Origin: an uncultured Eubacteriales bacterium
GTDB lineage: Bacteria; Bacillota; Clostridia; Oscillospirales; Acutalibacteraceae
Reading direction: 5' to 3'
DNA length: 20,697 nucleotides
Assembly (NCBI GenBank): GCA_934486755.1
Contig: CAKSQT010000031.1
Coordinates: forward strand, 1-20,697
A program made the position numbers and the translations under genes. The notes beneath the pieces were generated by a model. The model did no database searches, was not told the origin of the DNA, and was given only the letters and a program-made list of their open reading frames with translations. This document shows positions 14,604 to 20,697 of the stretch, in pieces (the stretch's first letter is position 1; each line of letters begins with the position of its first letter).

Positions 14604-15338
14604 ATGGACAGTTATTATTGCCACAAGGGTGTTGTCCCAGACAAGTCCTGTTGCAGACACCTACATTCAGAATTTGAAATAGTTTATCAGCTGAGCGGTA
14701 AAAACACTACGCTAATAAACGGAAAAGCCTATTATATGGCGCCTGCCGACGTTATTGTAATTCCCCCGAACACTCAGCACGAAATTCCCGAGGGCGAAGA
14801 ATTCACCGATTTATATTTTCAGACCAATCGTTTATCGTTTGATAGCGTCATAAAAATCAGCGATATTTCGGGCGAGATATTTACCCTGTTAAACCTGTTG
14901 AATACCGTCCTTATCGAAAGAAAGAATTATTATTCAAAAATATGCGAAAACATTACGGAGTGCATAGAACTGCTTATAATCCAGTCGTTAAAAACAGAAC
15001 ATAAATATCCGTTTGCCGAAAAATTGCAAAGCGAGCTTGCCGAAAACATATCTGACTGTGATTTTTCAATTCCCGAGGCAATAAAAAAGCTCGGATATAA
15101 CGAAGATTATATCCGACGCTGTTTTAAGAAAATATACGGCAAAACGCCGCTTGAAAGCCTTACCGAAATGCGCATAAAAAAGGCAAAAGCCCTGCTTTTA
15201 CAGCCGTGCCGCAGTTCTGTCGGCGAGGTTGCGTCAAACTGCGGATTTTCCGACCCGTTTTATTTCTCAAAATGCTTTAAAGCAATATGCGGAGTATCGC
15301 CGCGCGAATACAGGCATTTAACCACGGAGCGTTACTGA
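14604..15338 (+). CDS. AraC-family regulator with cupin sensing domain
   Basis: This 244-residue protein has residues about 15-80 forming an AraC-type cupin (HLHSEFEIVYQLSGKNTTLING, then ADVIVIPPNTQHEI), the sugar-sensing barrel. Residues about 135-240 hold two helix-turn-helix units; the second carries the family signature (VGEVASNCGFSDPFYFSKCFKAICGVSPREYR). The middle region (80-135) is helical and probably dimerises. AraC/cupin proteins usually activate adjacent sugar-use genes on binding the sugar or its phosphate. Here it is divergent from the rpiB / fusion / beta-helix operon with overlapping promoters, so it is very likely its regulator. ATG 14604 has an AGAGG site. Its last 7 nt overlap the 3' end of the sensor kinase gene on the other strand. 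The coding sequence looks more AT-rich than its neighbours by eye, not computed. Confidence 0.92.
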   Translation: MDSYYCHKGVVPDKSCCRHLHSEFEIVYQLSGKNTTLINGKAYYMAPADVIVIPPNTQHEIPEGEEFTDLYFQTNRLSFDSVIKISDISGEIFTLLNLLNTVLIERKNYYSKICENITECIELLIIQSLKTEHKYPFAEKLQSELAENISDCDFSIPEAIKKLGYNEDYIRRCFKKIYGKTPLESLTEMRIKKAKALLLQPCRSSVGEVASNCGFSDPFYFSKCFKAICGVSPREYRHLTTERY

Positions 15339-16825
15339 GCCTTTTCTTCTGCCGAACCTGCCGCACCGTCCGCTTCAAACCAGAAGCAAACGCCGTTTTC
15401 GGTGTTATATACTCCGCAGTCGTGCGAATGGAGCTTCATAATCGCGCTGACTATTGAAAGACCCAGACCGAATCGGCTGTTATCGCGCTTGTGCGACTTA
15501 TCGCCGCGGTAAAAGCTCTGCCATATCTGCGGCATTATATCCTCGTCAACGTGACTGCCCGTGTTTATTACCGAAACGCGAACGGTGCCGTCCTTTATTT
15601 CGCTTGTTACCGTAACCGTGCCGCCGCTCGGCGTATGTGACGCGGCGTTTTCAAGATACGCCTTTAACACCTGCTCTGTCTGCACGGGGTCGGCGGAAAT
15701 AAAGGTGTTTTCGGGTATGAGATTTTCCGTTTTAACATCGCTTTGCTTAAATAGCCTTGAAAGCATATCGTTTGCAAGGATACCGACATCAAATCTCTCG
15801 ATATTCAGCGGCATTTGCCCCGACTCATAGCGCGAGAGTTCAAGTATGCTCAGAACAAGGCGGTTCATACGCGCGCTTTCGTCGATTATTATATTGCAGT
15901 ATTCCTCTTTCGACTGCGAATTTATGTTAAGTTTAAGCCCTTCGGCATAACCGCTGATGATGGAAATGGGAGTTTTAAGCTCGTGCGACACGTTTGCGAC
16001 AAAACCCTTTCGCATAACGTCAAGCTGGCGTTCAAGTTCAATTTCATCGCGAAGACGGGCGTTGCTCTCTTTAAGCTCGCCGAGCGCCGCCGACAGCGAC
16101 TCGGACATATTGTTTATCGAAACGGCAAGCTGACCTATTTCATCGCGGCTTTTAACCTCAACTTTGCGGTCGAATTTAAGCTGCGCCATATCGCGTGTTA
16201 TCTCGCTCATATCATAGATAGGCTTTGAAAACTTGCGCGCGAAAATGAAGACCCACACAAGCGACAGCACAAGGCAGACCGACGAAACTATTACTATAAA
16301 CTGATTGGCTATCGCGGCGGAGGAAGATATAAGTTCCTTTTGAATACGCACCTCGGCGTAAAGACCGTCCTTTGTCTGACCTCGGCAAAGCAGATATTCC
16401 CTGCCGTCCGACCTTTTGACTGCCGTTTCAAAAACGGTGCCGTCGCTCATTGTTTCGCTCTTTATAACCTTTAACTTTTCGTGAAGCATTGAAAAGCTCT
16501 GATTTCCGAATGCAAAATAGTCCATCATCTGACTGCCGTGGGTGGTGAAAAGTATCACGCCGTTGCCGTCGTAAATTTCAACGTCAAAGTTATATTTTTC
16601 GCTTATTTCAGACAGCGTGGAAGCCACTGCCGCGGTATCCCCCGTGTCAAGCGCGGCGGTCGCAAGCAGTTGCTTTTTAAGCTCCCTTTTTTCCCTTAGC
16701 GAAAAAAACCTGACAAGCAGACCGAAATTTGAAACGGCAAGAATTATAACAAACACGGCGAAAATAGCCGCTATTCGCAAAAAAACATTAAACCACAGGC
16801 TGTTTTTAAGGGAATTACGCTTCAA
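15332..16825 (-). CDS. Two-component sensor histidine kinase
   Basis: The start is TTG 16825, the only usable start in frame near the response regulator stop; it overlaps that gene by 11 nt and has a weak GGGG upstream. The 497-residue product has an N-terminal membrane helix (about 12-38), an extracytoplasmic domain (about 40-168) with a PAS/Cache-like feel (YNFDVEIYDGNGVILFTTHG), a second helix (about 172-195), HAMP (about 196-250), the HisKA site FVANVSHELKTPISIISGYAEGL with phospho-acceptor His281, and HATPase with the N-box (YLENAASHT, Asn393), a G1 region reading NTGSHV instead of DxGxG, and the G2 box FGLGLSIV (452-459). It is co-transcribed with the OmpR-type regulator. The NTG variant is common in clostridial kinases. 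The signal it senses is unknown. Confidence 0.93.
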   Translation of the reverse strand: MKRNSLKNSLWFNVFLRIAAIFAVFVIILAVSNFGLLVRFFSLREKRELKKQLLATAALDTGDTAAVASTLSEISEKYNFDVEIYDGNGVILFTTHGSQMMDYFAFGNQSFSMLHEKLKVIKSETMSDGTVFETAVKRSDGREYLLCRGQTKDGLYAEVRIQKELISSSAAIANQFIVIVSSVCLVLSLVWVFIFARKFSKPIYDMSEITRDMAQLKFDRKVEVKSRDEIGQLAVSINNMSESLSAALGELKESNARLRDEIELERQLDVMRKGFVANVSHELKTPISIISGYAEGLKLNINSQSKEEYCNIIIDESARMNRLVLSILELSRYESGQMPLNIERFDVGILANDMLSRLFKQSDVKTENLIPENTFISADPVQTEQVLKAYLENAASHTPSGGTVTVTSEIKDGTVRVSVINTGSHVDEDIMPQIWQSFYRGDKSHKRDNSRFGLGLSIVSAIMKLHSHDCGVYNTENGVCFWFEADGAAGSAEEKAQ

Positions 16826-17492
16826 ACTTATACCCCATTCCGTAAACCGTTTTAAGCCGCGCGGCGCCGTAGTCGCCGAGCTTTAAACGAATACGCGCGA
16901 TATGCGAGTCAACCGTTCTGGTGTCCCCCATATAATCGTATCCCCAAACGGCGTTTAAAAGCTGGTCGCGGCTTAGCACCCTGCCCGAATTATCATAGAG
17001 ATAGGAAAGCAGTTCAAACTCTTTCAGCGTTAAATCGAGCAAATTCCCGTCCAGCGTCGCGGTAAAGGCATCTTTGTTGATAACAAGACCCTTTTGCAGA
17101 GCCTTGTCCGACACGGGTTTGCCGAGACTGCGTTTTAAAAGCGCGTCAACGCGTTTCACCAAAACCGCGGGTGAAAACGGTTTGGTAACATACTCGTCCG
17201 CACCCGACTCAAAGCCCGTAAGCAGATCAAACTCCTCCGAGCGCGCCGAAAGCATTATTATCGGCATATCCGAGGTCTTGCGTATCTCTTTTGTGAGCGC
17301 CCAGCCGTCGATAACGGGCATCATAATATCTACTATTGCAAGGTCTATTTTTTCGCCCGAATTGAATATATCAAGCGCCTTTTGACCGTCCCCCGCGGTA
17401 ATGGTATCATAACCCGAGGCTTTCAGAAAATCCGAAACGAGGGTGACTATTCGCCCCTCGTCGTCTGCAATCAAAATCCTGTATTTCTCCAT
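16815..17492 (-). CDS. OmpR/PhoB-family response regulator
   Basis: ATG 17492 is preferred: GGGAG lies 8 nt upstream, while GTG 17501 overlaps that site. The 225-residue product has a receiver domain at residues 4-118 with Asp10 and Asp11 in the acidic pocket, phosphorylation site Asp55 (IVDIMMP), Ser82 (MLSAR) and Lys104 (TKPF). The winged-helix DNA-binding domain is at 130-223 (LDLTLKEFELLSYLYDNSGRVLSRDQLLNAVWGYDY, TRTVDSHIARIRLKLG, TVYGMGYKFEA). With the downstream kinase it forms a complete two-component system. A 14-bp inverted repeat (17534-17547) in its upstream region could be an operator. The genes it controls are unknown; the order resembles cell-envelope systems of Clostridia, which is weak evidence. 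Confidence 0.95.
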   Translation of the reverse strand: MEKYRILIADDEGRIVTLVSDFLKASGYDTITAGDGQKALDIFNSGEKIDLAIVDIMMPVIDGWALTKEIRKTSDMPIIMLSARSEEFDLLTGFESGADEYVTKPFSPAVLVKRVDALLKRSLGKPVSDKALQKGLVINKDAFTATLDGNLLDLTLKEFELLSYLYDNSGRVLSRDQLLNAVWGYDYMGDTRTVDSHIARIRLKLGDYGAARLKTVYGMGYKFEA

Positions 17493-17533
17493 TATTATCA
17501 CTCCCGATACCTTTAATATAAAGCAAATATTTC

Positions 17534-17547
17534 CTTAATTTATTAAG
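17534..17547. repeat. Small inverted repeat between response regulator and lepA
   Basis: CTTAAT-TT-ATTAAG is a perfect 6-2-6 dyad in the divergent intergenic region, 42 nt upstream of the response-regulator start and 16 nt upstream of the lepA -35. It could be an operator, but it is short and AT-rich, so chance is a real alternative. Confidence 0.3.
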
Positions 17548-17562
17548 AATTTGTAAATCTGT

Positions 17563-17591
17563 TTGTATTGTAACATATTTTGTGATACAAT
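17563..17591 (+). promoter_or_regulatory. Promoter of lepA
   Basis: TTGTAT (17563-17568), a 17-nt spacer, and an extended -10 reading TGATACAAT (TG at 17583-17584, TACAAT at 17586-17591). It lies 33 nt before the GTG start. Confidence 0.65.
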
Positions 17592-17624
17592 GGAAAAGAA
17601 ATTTGATTTTTAAGGAGAAACGAA

Positions 17625-19430
17625 GTGCCTTTTCCGCTTGAACACATAAGAAATTTCTGCATAGTAGCGCATATTGACCACGGCAAGTCCACCCTTGCCG
17701 ACCGACTTTTGGAGCTTACGGATTCCGTTGCCAAGCGCGATATGGAGGAACAGATTCTTGACAGTATGGACCTTGAACGCGAGCGCGGAATAACCATAAA
17801 AGCGCACGCGGTAACGCTTTACTACACCGCGAAGGACGGGGTGCAGTATGAGCTTAATTTGATAGACACACCAGGACACGTGGACTTCAACTATGAAGTA
17901 TCGCGTTCGCTTGCCGCCTGCGAGGGCGCGGTGCTTGTGGTTGACGCTTCTCAGGGAATTGAAGCGCAGACGCTTGCCAACACCTATCTTGCGGTGGATC
18001 ACGGTCTTGAAATACTGCCCGTTATAAACAAAATTGACCTTCCCTCGGCAGAGCCTGAGCGGATAAAGCAGGAAATAGAGGACGTTATCGGCATACCCGC
18101 AGAAGACGCGCCGCTTATCTCGGCTAAAACGGGACTCAATGTTGAAGAGGTTCTCGAACGGATAGTTACCGATATTCCTGCTCCGAAAGGCGACGTAAAT
18201 GCGCCGCTTACCGCGCTTATATTTGACTCATACTACGACCCGTATAAGGGCGTTGTGGTTTATTTCCGTATTATGAGCGGAAAACTTAAAACGGGCGACA
18301 AGGTGCGTATGATGGCGACGGGAGCCGATTTTGACGTGGTTGAAATCGGCAGAAAGATGGCTACTTCGCTTGAAGCGTGCGACGTGCTTGAAGCGGGCGA
18401 GGTAGGTTATCTTTCCGCCTCGATAAAGACGGTGGGCGAAGCGCGGGTCGGCGACACGATTACCCTTGCGGAAAGCCCCGCCGAAAAACCGCTTGACGGA
18501 TACCGCAAGGTAAACCCCGTTGTTTTCTGCGGTATATACCCAGCCGACGGCGCAAAATATCCCGATTTGAGGGACGCGCTTGACAAGCTCCAACTTAACG
18601 ACGCGTCCTTGCTGTTTGAGCCCGAAACCTCAACGGCACTCGGCTTCGGCTTCCGTTGCGGATTTTTGGGACTTCTTCACATGGAAATAATACAGGAGCG
18701 CCTTGAAAGGGAGTATAATCTTGACCTTGTTACCACCGCTCCGAGCGTTGAATACAAATTCAAGCTCACAAACGGTCAGACCGTCACGGTGGACAATCCG
18801 ACCAACTACCCCGACCCCGCGGTTATCGACGAGGCTTTGGAGCCCGTTGCCGATGTGCATATATACAGTCCGAGCGAATATGTCGGCGCGATAATGCAGC
18901 TGTGCGAAGAAAGGCGCGGAACCTACACCGATATGAAATATCTGGGCGACAGGGTCGATATACATTATATAATGCCTATGAGTGAAATAGTTTATGACTT
19001 TTTCGACGCGCTTAAATCGCGCACCAAGGGCTACGCCAGCTACGACTACGAGATGAAAGGCTATGAAAAATCAAAGCTCGTAAAGCTGGACGTACTGCTT
19101 GCGGGCGACAGTATCGACGCGCTTTCGTTTATAGTACATTCCGACAACGCCTACAACCGCGCGAGGAAGATAGCCGAAAAACTGAAAGACTATATTCCGC
19201 GCCAGCTATTTGAGGTGCCTATTCAGGTTGCGGTATCGGGCAAGATAATAGCAAGAGAGACCATTAAGGCGCTGCGCAAGGACGTGCTTGCAAAGTGCTA
19301 CGGCGGCGATATTACACGTAAGAAAAAGTTGCTTGAAAAGCAAAAAGAGGGTAAAAAGCGTATGCGCAGATTCGGCAGCGTAGAAGTGCCGCAGGAAGCG
19401 TTTATGGCAGTTCTTAAACTTGACGAATAG
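17625..19430 (+). CDS. lepA: Elongation factor 4 (LepA), ribosome-associated GTPase
   Basis: This 601-residue protein is of the standard LepA length. It begins at GTG 17625 with AAGGAG 7 nt upstream. GTPase motifs: AHIDHGKST (G1, about 15-23), RGIT switch I, DTPGHVDF (G3), NKIDLP (G4), SAKTG (G5). Beyond the G domain it has domain II, an EF-G-like domain III (FGFRCGFLGLLHMEIIQERLEREY), and the LepA-specific C-terminus (SGKIIARETIKALRKDVLAKCYGGD, then KKKLLEKQKEGKKRMR and FMAVLKLDE). LepA binds the ribosome and affects initiation or back-translocation under stress. In many Firmicutes hemW follows lepA; here a VanY-like peptidase gene follows after 10 nt. Confidence 0.98.
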   Translation: MPFPLEHIRNFCIVAHIDHGKSTLADRLLELTDSVAKRDMEEQILDSMDLERERGITIKAHAVTLYYTAKDGVQYELNLIDTPGHVDFNYEVSRSLAACEGAVLVVDASQGIEAQTLANTYLAVDHGLEILPVINKIDLPSAEPERIKQEIEDVIGIPAEDAPLISAKTGLNVEEVLERIVTDIPAPKGDVNAPLTALIFDSYYDPYKGVVVYFRIMSGKLKTGDKVRMMATGADFDVVEIGRKMATSLEACDVLEAGEVGYLSASIKTVGEARVGDTITLAESPAEKPLDGYRKVNPVVFCGIYPADGAKYPDLRDALDKLQLNDASLLFEPETSTALGFGFRCGFLGLLHMEIIQERLEREYNLDLVTTAPSVEYKFKLTNGQTVTVDNPTNYPDPAVIDEALEPVADVHIYSPSEYVGAIMQLCEERRGTYTDMKYLGDRVDIHYIMPMSEIVYDFFDALKSRTKGYASYDYEMKGYEKSKLVKLDVLLAGDSIDALSFIVHSDNAYNRARKIAEKLKDYIPRQLFEVPIQVAVSGKIIARETIKALRKDVLAKCYGGDITRKKKLLEKQKEGKKRMRRFGSVEVPQEAFMAVLKLDE

Positions 19431-19440
19431 GAGATAATTT

Positions 19441-20277
19441 ATGAGCGGAAAGAGATACAAAAAGAAAAGCTCGGGCAGACTGTCGGGCATAGCGGCGATA
19501 GCGGTATTGCTTATCATCGTAGCGGCGGTCTCGGCGGCAATAACCTTCGGCGTTAAGGTCGCAAAAAACAAAAAGGCAGACAATACTTCTTCATCGGCTT
19601 CGTACGACAGCAGTTCAAAGACTTCAAGCGCCGAAAACGTATCTTCGGACGAATCTTCAAGCGAAGAAACGGGACCCAACGGGCTTGACGTGAATTACAG
19701 CGTGCTTTTGCTCGTCAACGCACAGAACCCGCTTCCCGAAGACTATGATTACGAAGGCAACCTCACCACCATACCGACAAAATACATAAACGGTTCGCTT
19801 AATCAGATAGACAAGGACGTTTGGCCGTATATGCAGGCTATGCTTGACGCCGCGTGGGCAGAGGGAGTTCAGCTTTATGTGCGCTCACCCTACCGCTCCT
19901 ACGCAACCCAGAAAATGCTCTTTCAAAATCAGGTTGAGCGGTGCTTGAAAAAGGGACTTTCGCAGTCCGAGGCAGAGGCGGAAGCAGCGACGGTAGTGAC
20001 GCGCCCCGGAACCAGCGAACACAACACAGGCTTTTCAGCCGACTTCAATATTGCGGAGGATTCGTTTGAAAGCACCCCGATGTTCACCTGGATGCAGCAG
20101 CATGCCGCCGATTACGGCTTTGTGCTGCGGTTCCCGAAAGATAAGCAGGACAAAACGGGAATTATCTATGAATCGTGGCATTACCGCTTTGTCGGCATTA
20201 AGACCGCAAAGGAAATGAATAAACTCAATATGTGCCTTGAAGAATACACCGAATACATAAAAACAAAGAAAAAATAA
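19441..20277 (+). CDS. Membrane-anchored D-alanyl-D-alanine carboxypeptidase, VanY/LdcB (M15B) family
   Basis: This 278-residue protein has a basic N-terminus and one membrane helix (about 15-38), without a clear cleavage site, followed by a Ser/Glu-rich linker (48-78) and the peptidase domain (about 85-262). Zinc ligands of the M15 family are visible: His194 and Asp201 in SEHNTGFSADF, His247 in ESWHYRF, with Glu244 as the catalytic base; YVRSPYRSYATQ (146-157) is the conserved substrate-side stretch. It trims the terminal D-Ala (or, as in LdcB, the L,D-bond) of peptidoglycan stems at the outer face. With no vanA/B/X genes nearby, a wall-maintenance role is likelier than glycopeptide resistance. 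ATG 19441 has AGGAG and lies 10 nt after lepA, probably one transcript. Confidence 0.93.
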   Translation: MSGKRYKKKSSGRLSGIAAIAVLLIIVAAVSAAITFGVKVAKNKKADNTSSSASYDSSSKTSSAENVSSDESSSEETGPNGLDVNYSVLLLVNAQNPLPEDYDYEGNLTTIPTKYINGSLNQIDKDVWPYMQAMLDAAWAEGVQLYVRSPYRSYATQKMLFQNQVERCLKKGLSQSEAEAEAATVVTRPGTSEHNTGFSADFNIAEDSFESTPMFTWMQQHAADYGFVLRFPKDKQDKTGIIYESWHYRFVGIKTAKEMNKLNMCLEEYTEYIKTKKK

Positions 20278-20281
20278 TATG

Positions 20282-20308
20282 AAAAACGGGCTTTGCAAAG
20301 CCCGTTTT
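20282..20308. terminator. Bidirectional terminator between peptidase and permease genes
   Basis: The perfect palindrome AAAACGGGCTTTG / CAAAGCCCGTTTT spans 20283-20308. It has T-rich tails on both strands (TTTTCTTTATT on plus; TTTTTCATATTATTTTTT on minus) and sits between the convergent stops at 20277 and 20311. Confidence 0.9.
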
Positions 20309-20310
20309 CT

Positions 20311-20697
20311 TTATTCTCTTTTAAGCAGTTTTCCCATTCCGAACAGCGCCAAGAACACGACGAGATTTACAAGCACGACCGCCGAGCCTGTCGGCACATC
20401 GTATCCGAAGGACAACAGCAATCCCGTGATAAAGCTGATTACCGAAATTACCGCCGACGCGACTATAACCGATTTATACCTTTTGCAGATACGCATTGAC
20501 GAGAGCGCAGGAAAAACTATGATGCTTGAAATGAGCAGGGCGCCCATCATACGCATACCGACAACCACCGTAACCGCGGTAAGCACGGCAAGCAGGGTAT
20601 TGTAAACCCCCGAATGTACTCCCGTTGCTCTTGCGAAGCCGTCGTCAAAGGTGACGGCAAAAATTTTGTTGTAGAAAAGCACATACAGCGTAAGCAC
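20311..20697 (-). CDS. ABC-3 family metal-ion (Zn/Mn) permease, C-terminal part only
   Basis: The frame is open at the right edge, so the N-terminal half lies outside; the GTG at 20697 is probably an internal Val codon. The visible 128 residues contain the family's late conserved segment: AVTFDDGFARATGVHSG, VVGMRMMGALLISSIIVFPALSSM (the RxxGALLxxxLLxxPA motif of ZnuB/MtsC-type permeases), then SFITGLLLSFGYDVPTGSAVVLVNLVVFLALF. At least four membrane helices are visible. The family imports zinc or manganese with a cluster A-I binding protein and an ATPase, whose genes would lie further right. Which metal cannot be told. Confidence 0.92.
   Translation of the reverse strand: MLTLYVLFYNKIFAVTFDDGFARATGVHSGVYNTLLAVLTAVTVVVGMRMMGALLISSIIVFPALSSMRICKRYKSVIVASAVISVISFITGLLLSFGYDVPTGSAVVLVNLVVFLALFGMGKLLKRE

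Noticed and set aside
18228..18965. Minus-strand open frames inside lepA
   Set aside because: They are shadows of the highly conserved LepA coding sequence and lack ribosome sites.
19441..20277. Vancomycin resistance gene
   Set aside because: VanY-like carboxypeptidases are common wall enzymes and no vanH, vanA/B or vanX genes lie nearby.
1..20697. Mobile element, CRISPR array or defence system
   Set aside because: No transposase, integrase, nuclease or repeat-spacer pattern is seen on either strand.

Overview
The window looks like chromosomal DNA of a low-to-mid GC Gram-positive anaerobe, most likely an uncultured gut Clostridia of the Oscillospirales/Ruminococcaceae type. The clues are strong AGGAGG-type ribosome sites, TATAAT promoters with A-tracts, Ser-rich linkers, a cohesin-like domain, EF4 (LepA) followed by a VanY-type carboxypeptidase, and a classic OmpR/HisKA two-component pair. 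The taxon is an inference. I see no tRNA, rRNA, CRISPR array, transposase or integrase. No gene-free stretch exceeds 300 bases; the longest is 8332-8525.

Region A (1-8446, minus strand) is one tightly packed operon of six genes. All six encode exported proteins, with 0-27 nt gaps or short overlaps between them. In order of transcription they are: a GLUG-repeat protein with a C-terminal membrane anchor; a small anchored helical-repeat protein; a solute-binding lipoprotein carrying an EF-hand-like loop; a cohesin-like protein with a long helical stalk and membrane anchor; a secreted protein with two jelly-roll-like domains; and a second lectin/helical-repeat protein cut by the left edge. No permease or ATPase gene is present. 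The first gene has a TATAAT box, a poor -35, and two exact 11-bp direct repeats 20 bp apart just upstream, which suggests an activated promoter. The set reads as a cell-surface capture assembly, which is inference.

Region B (8462-11371) holds an EamA-family exporter (minus strand) and, divergently, two overlapping GT2 glycosyltransferase genes, the second rhamnosyltransferase-like. Rho-independent terminators close both sides.

Region C (11373-15338) is a sugar-catabolic cassette. A divergent AraC/cupin regulator faces a minus-strand operon of rpiB, a single-polypeptide fusion of a ROK sugar kinase with a ribulose-phosphate/allulose-6-phosphate 3-epimerase, and a beta-helix protein without a signal peptide. 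Kinase, isomerase and epimerase are the three steps of the E. coli D-allose pathway (AlsK, RpiB, AlsE), here compressed into two genes that overlap by 7 nt. Divergent promoters share their -35 region.

Region D (15332-20697) is housekeeping-like: a sensor kinase/response regulator pair (minus), lepA and a VanY/LdcB-family peptidase (plus), a bidirectional terminator, and the C-terminal part of an ABC-3 family metal-ion permease cut by the right edge.

The parts most worth following up are the kinase-epimerase fusion cassette and the six-gene surface operon.
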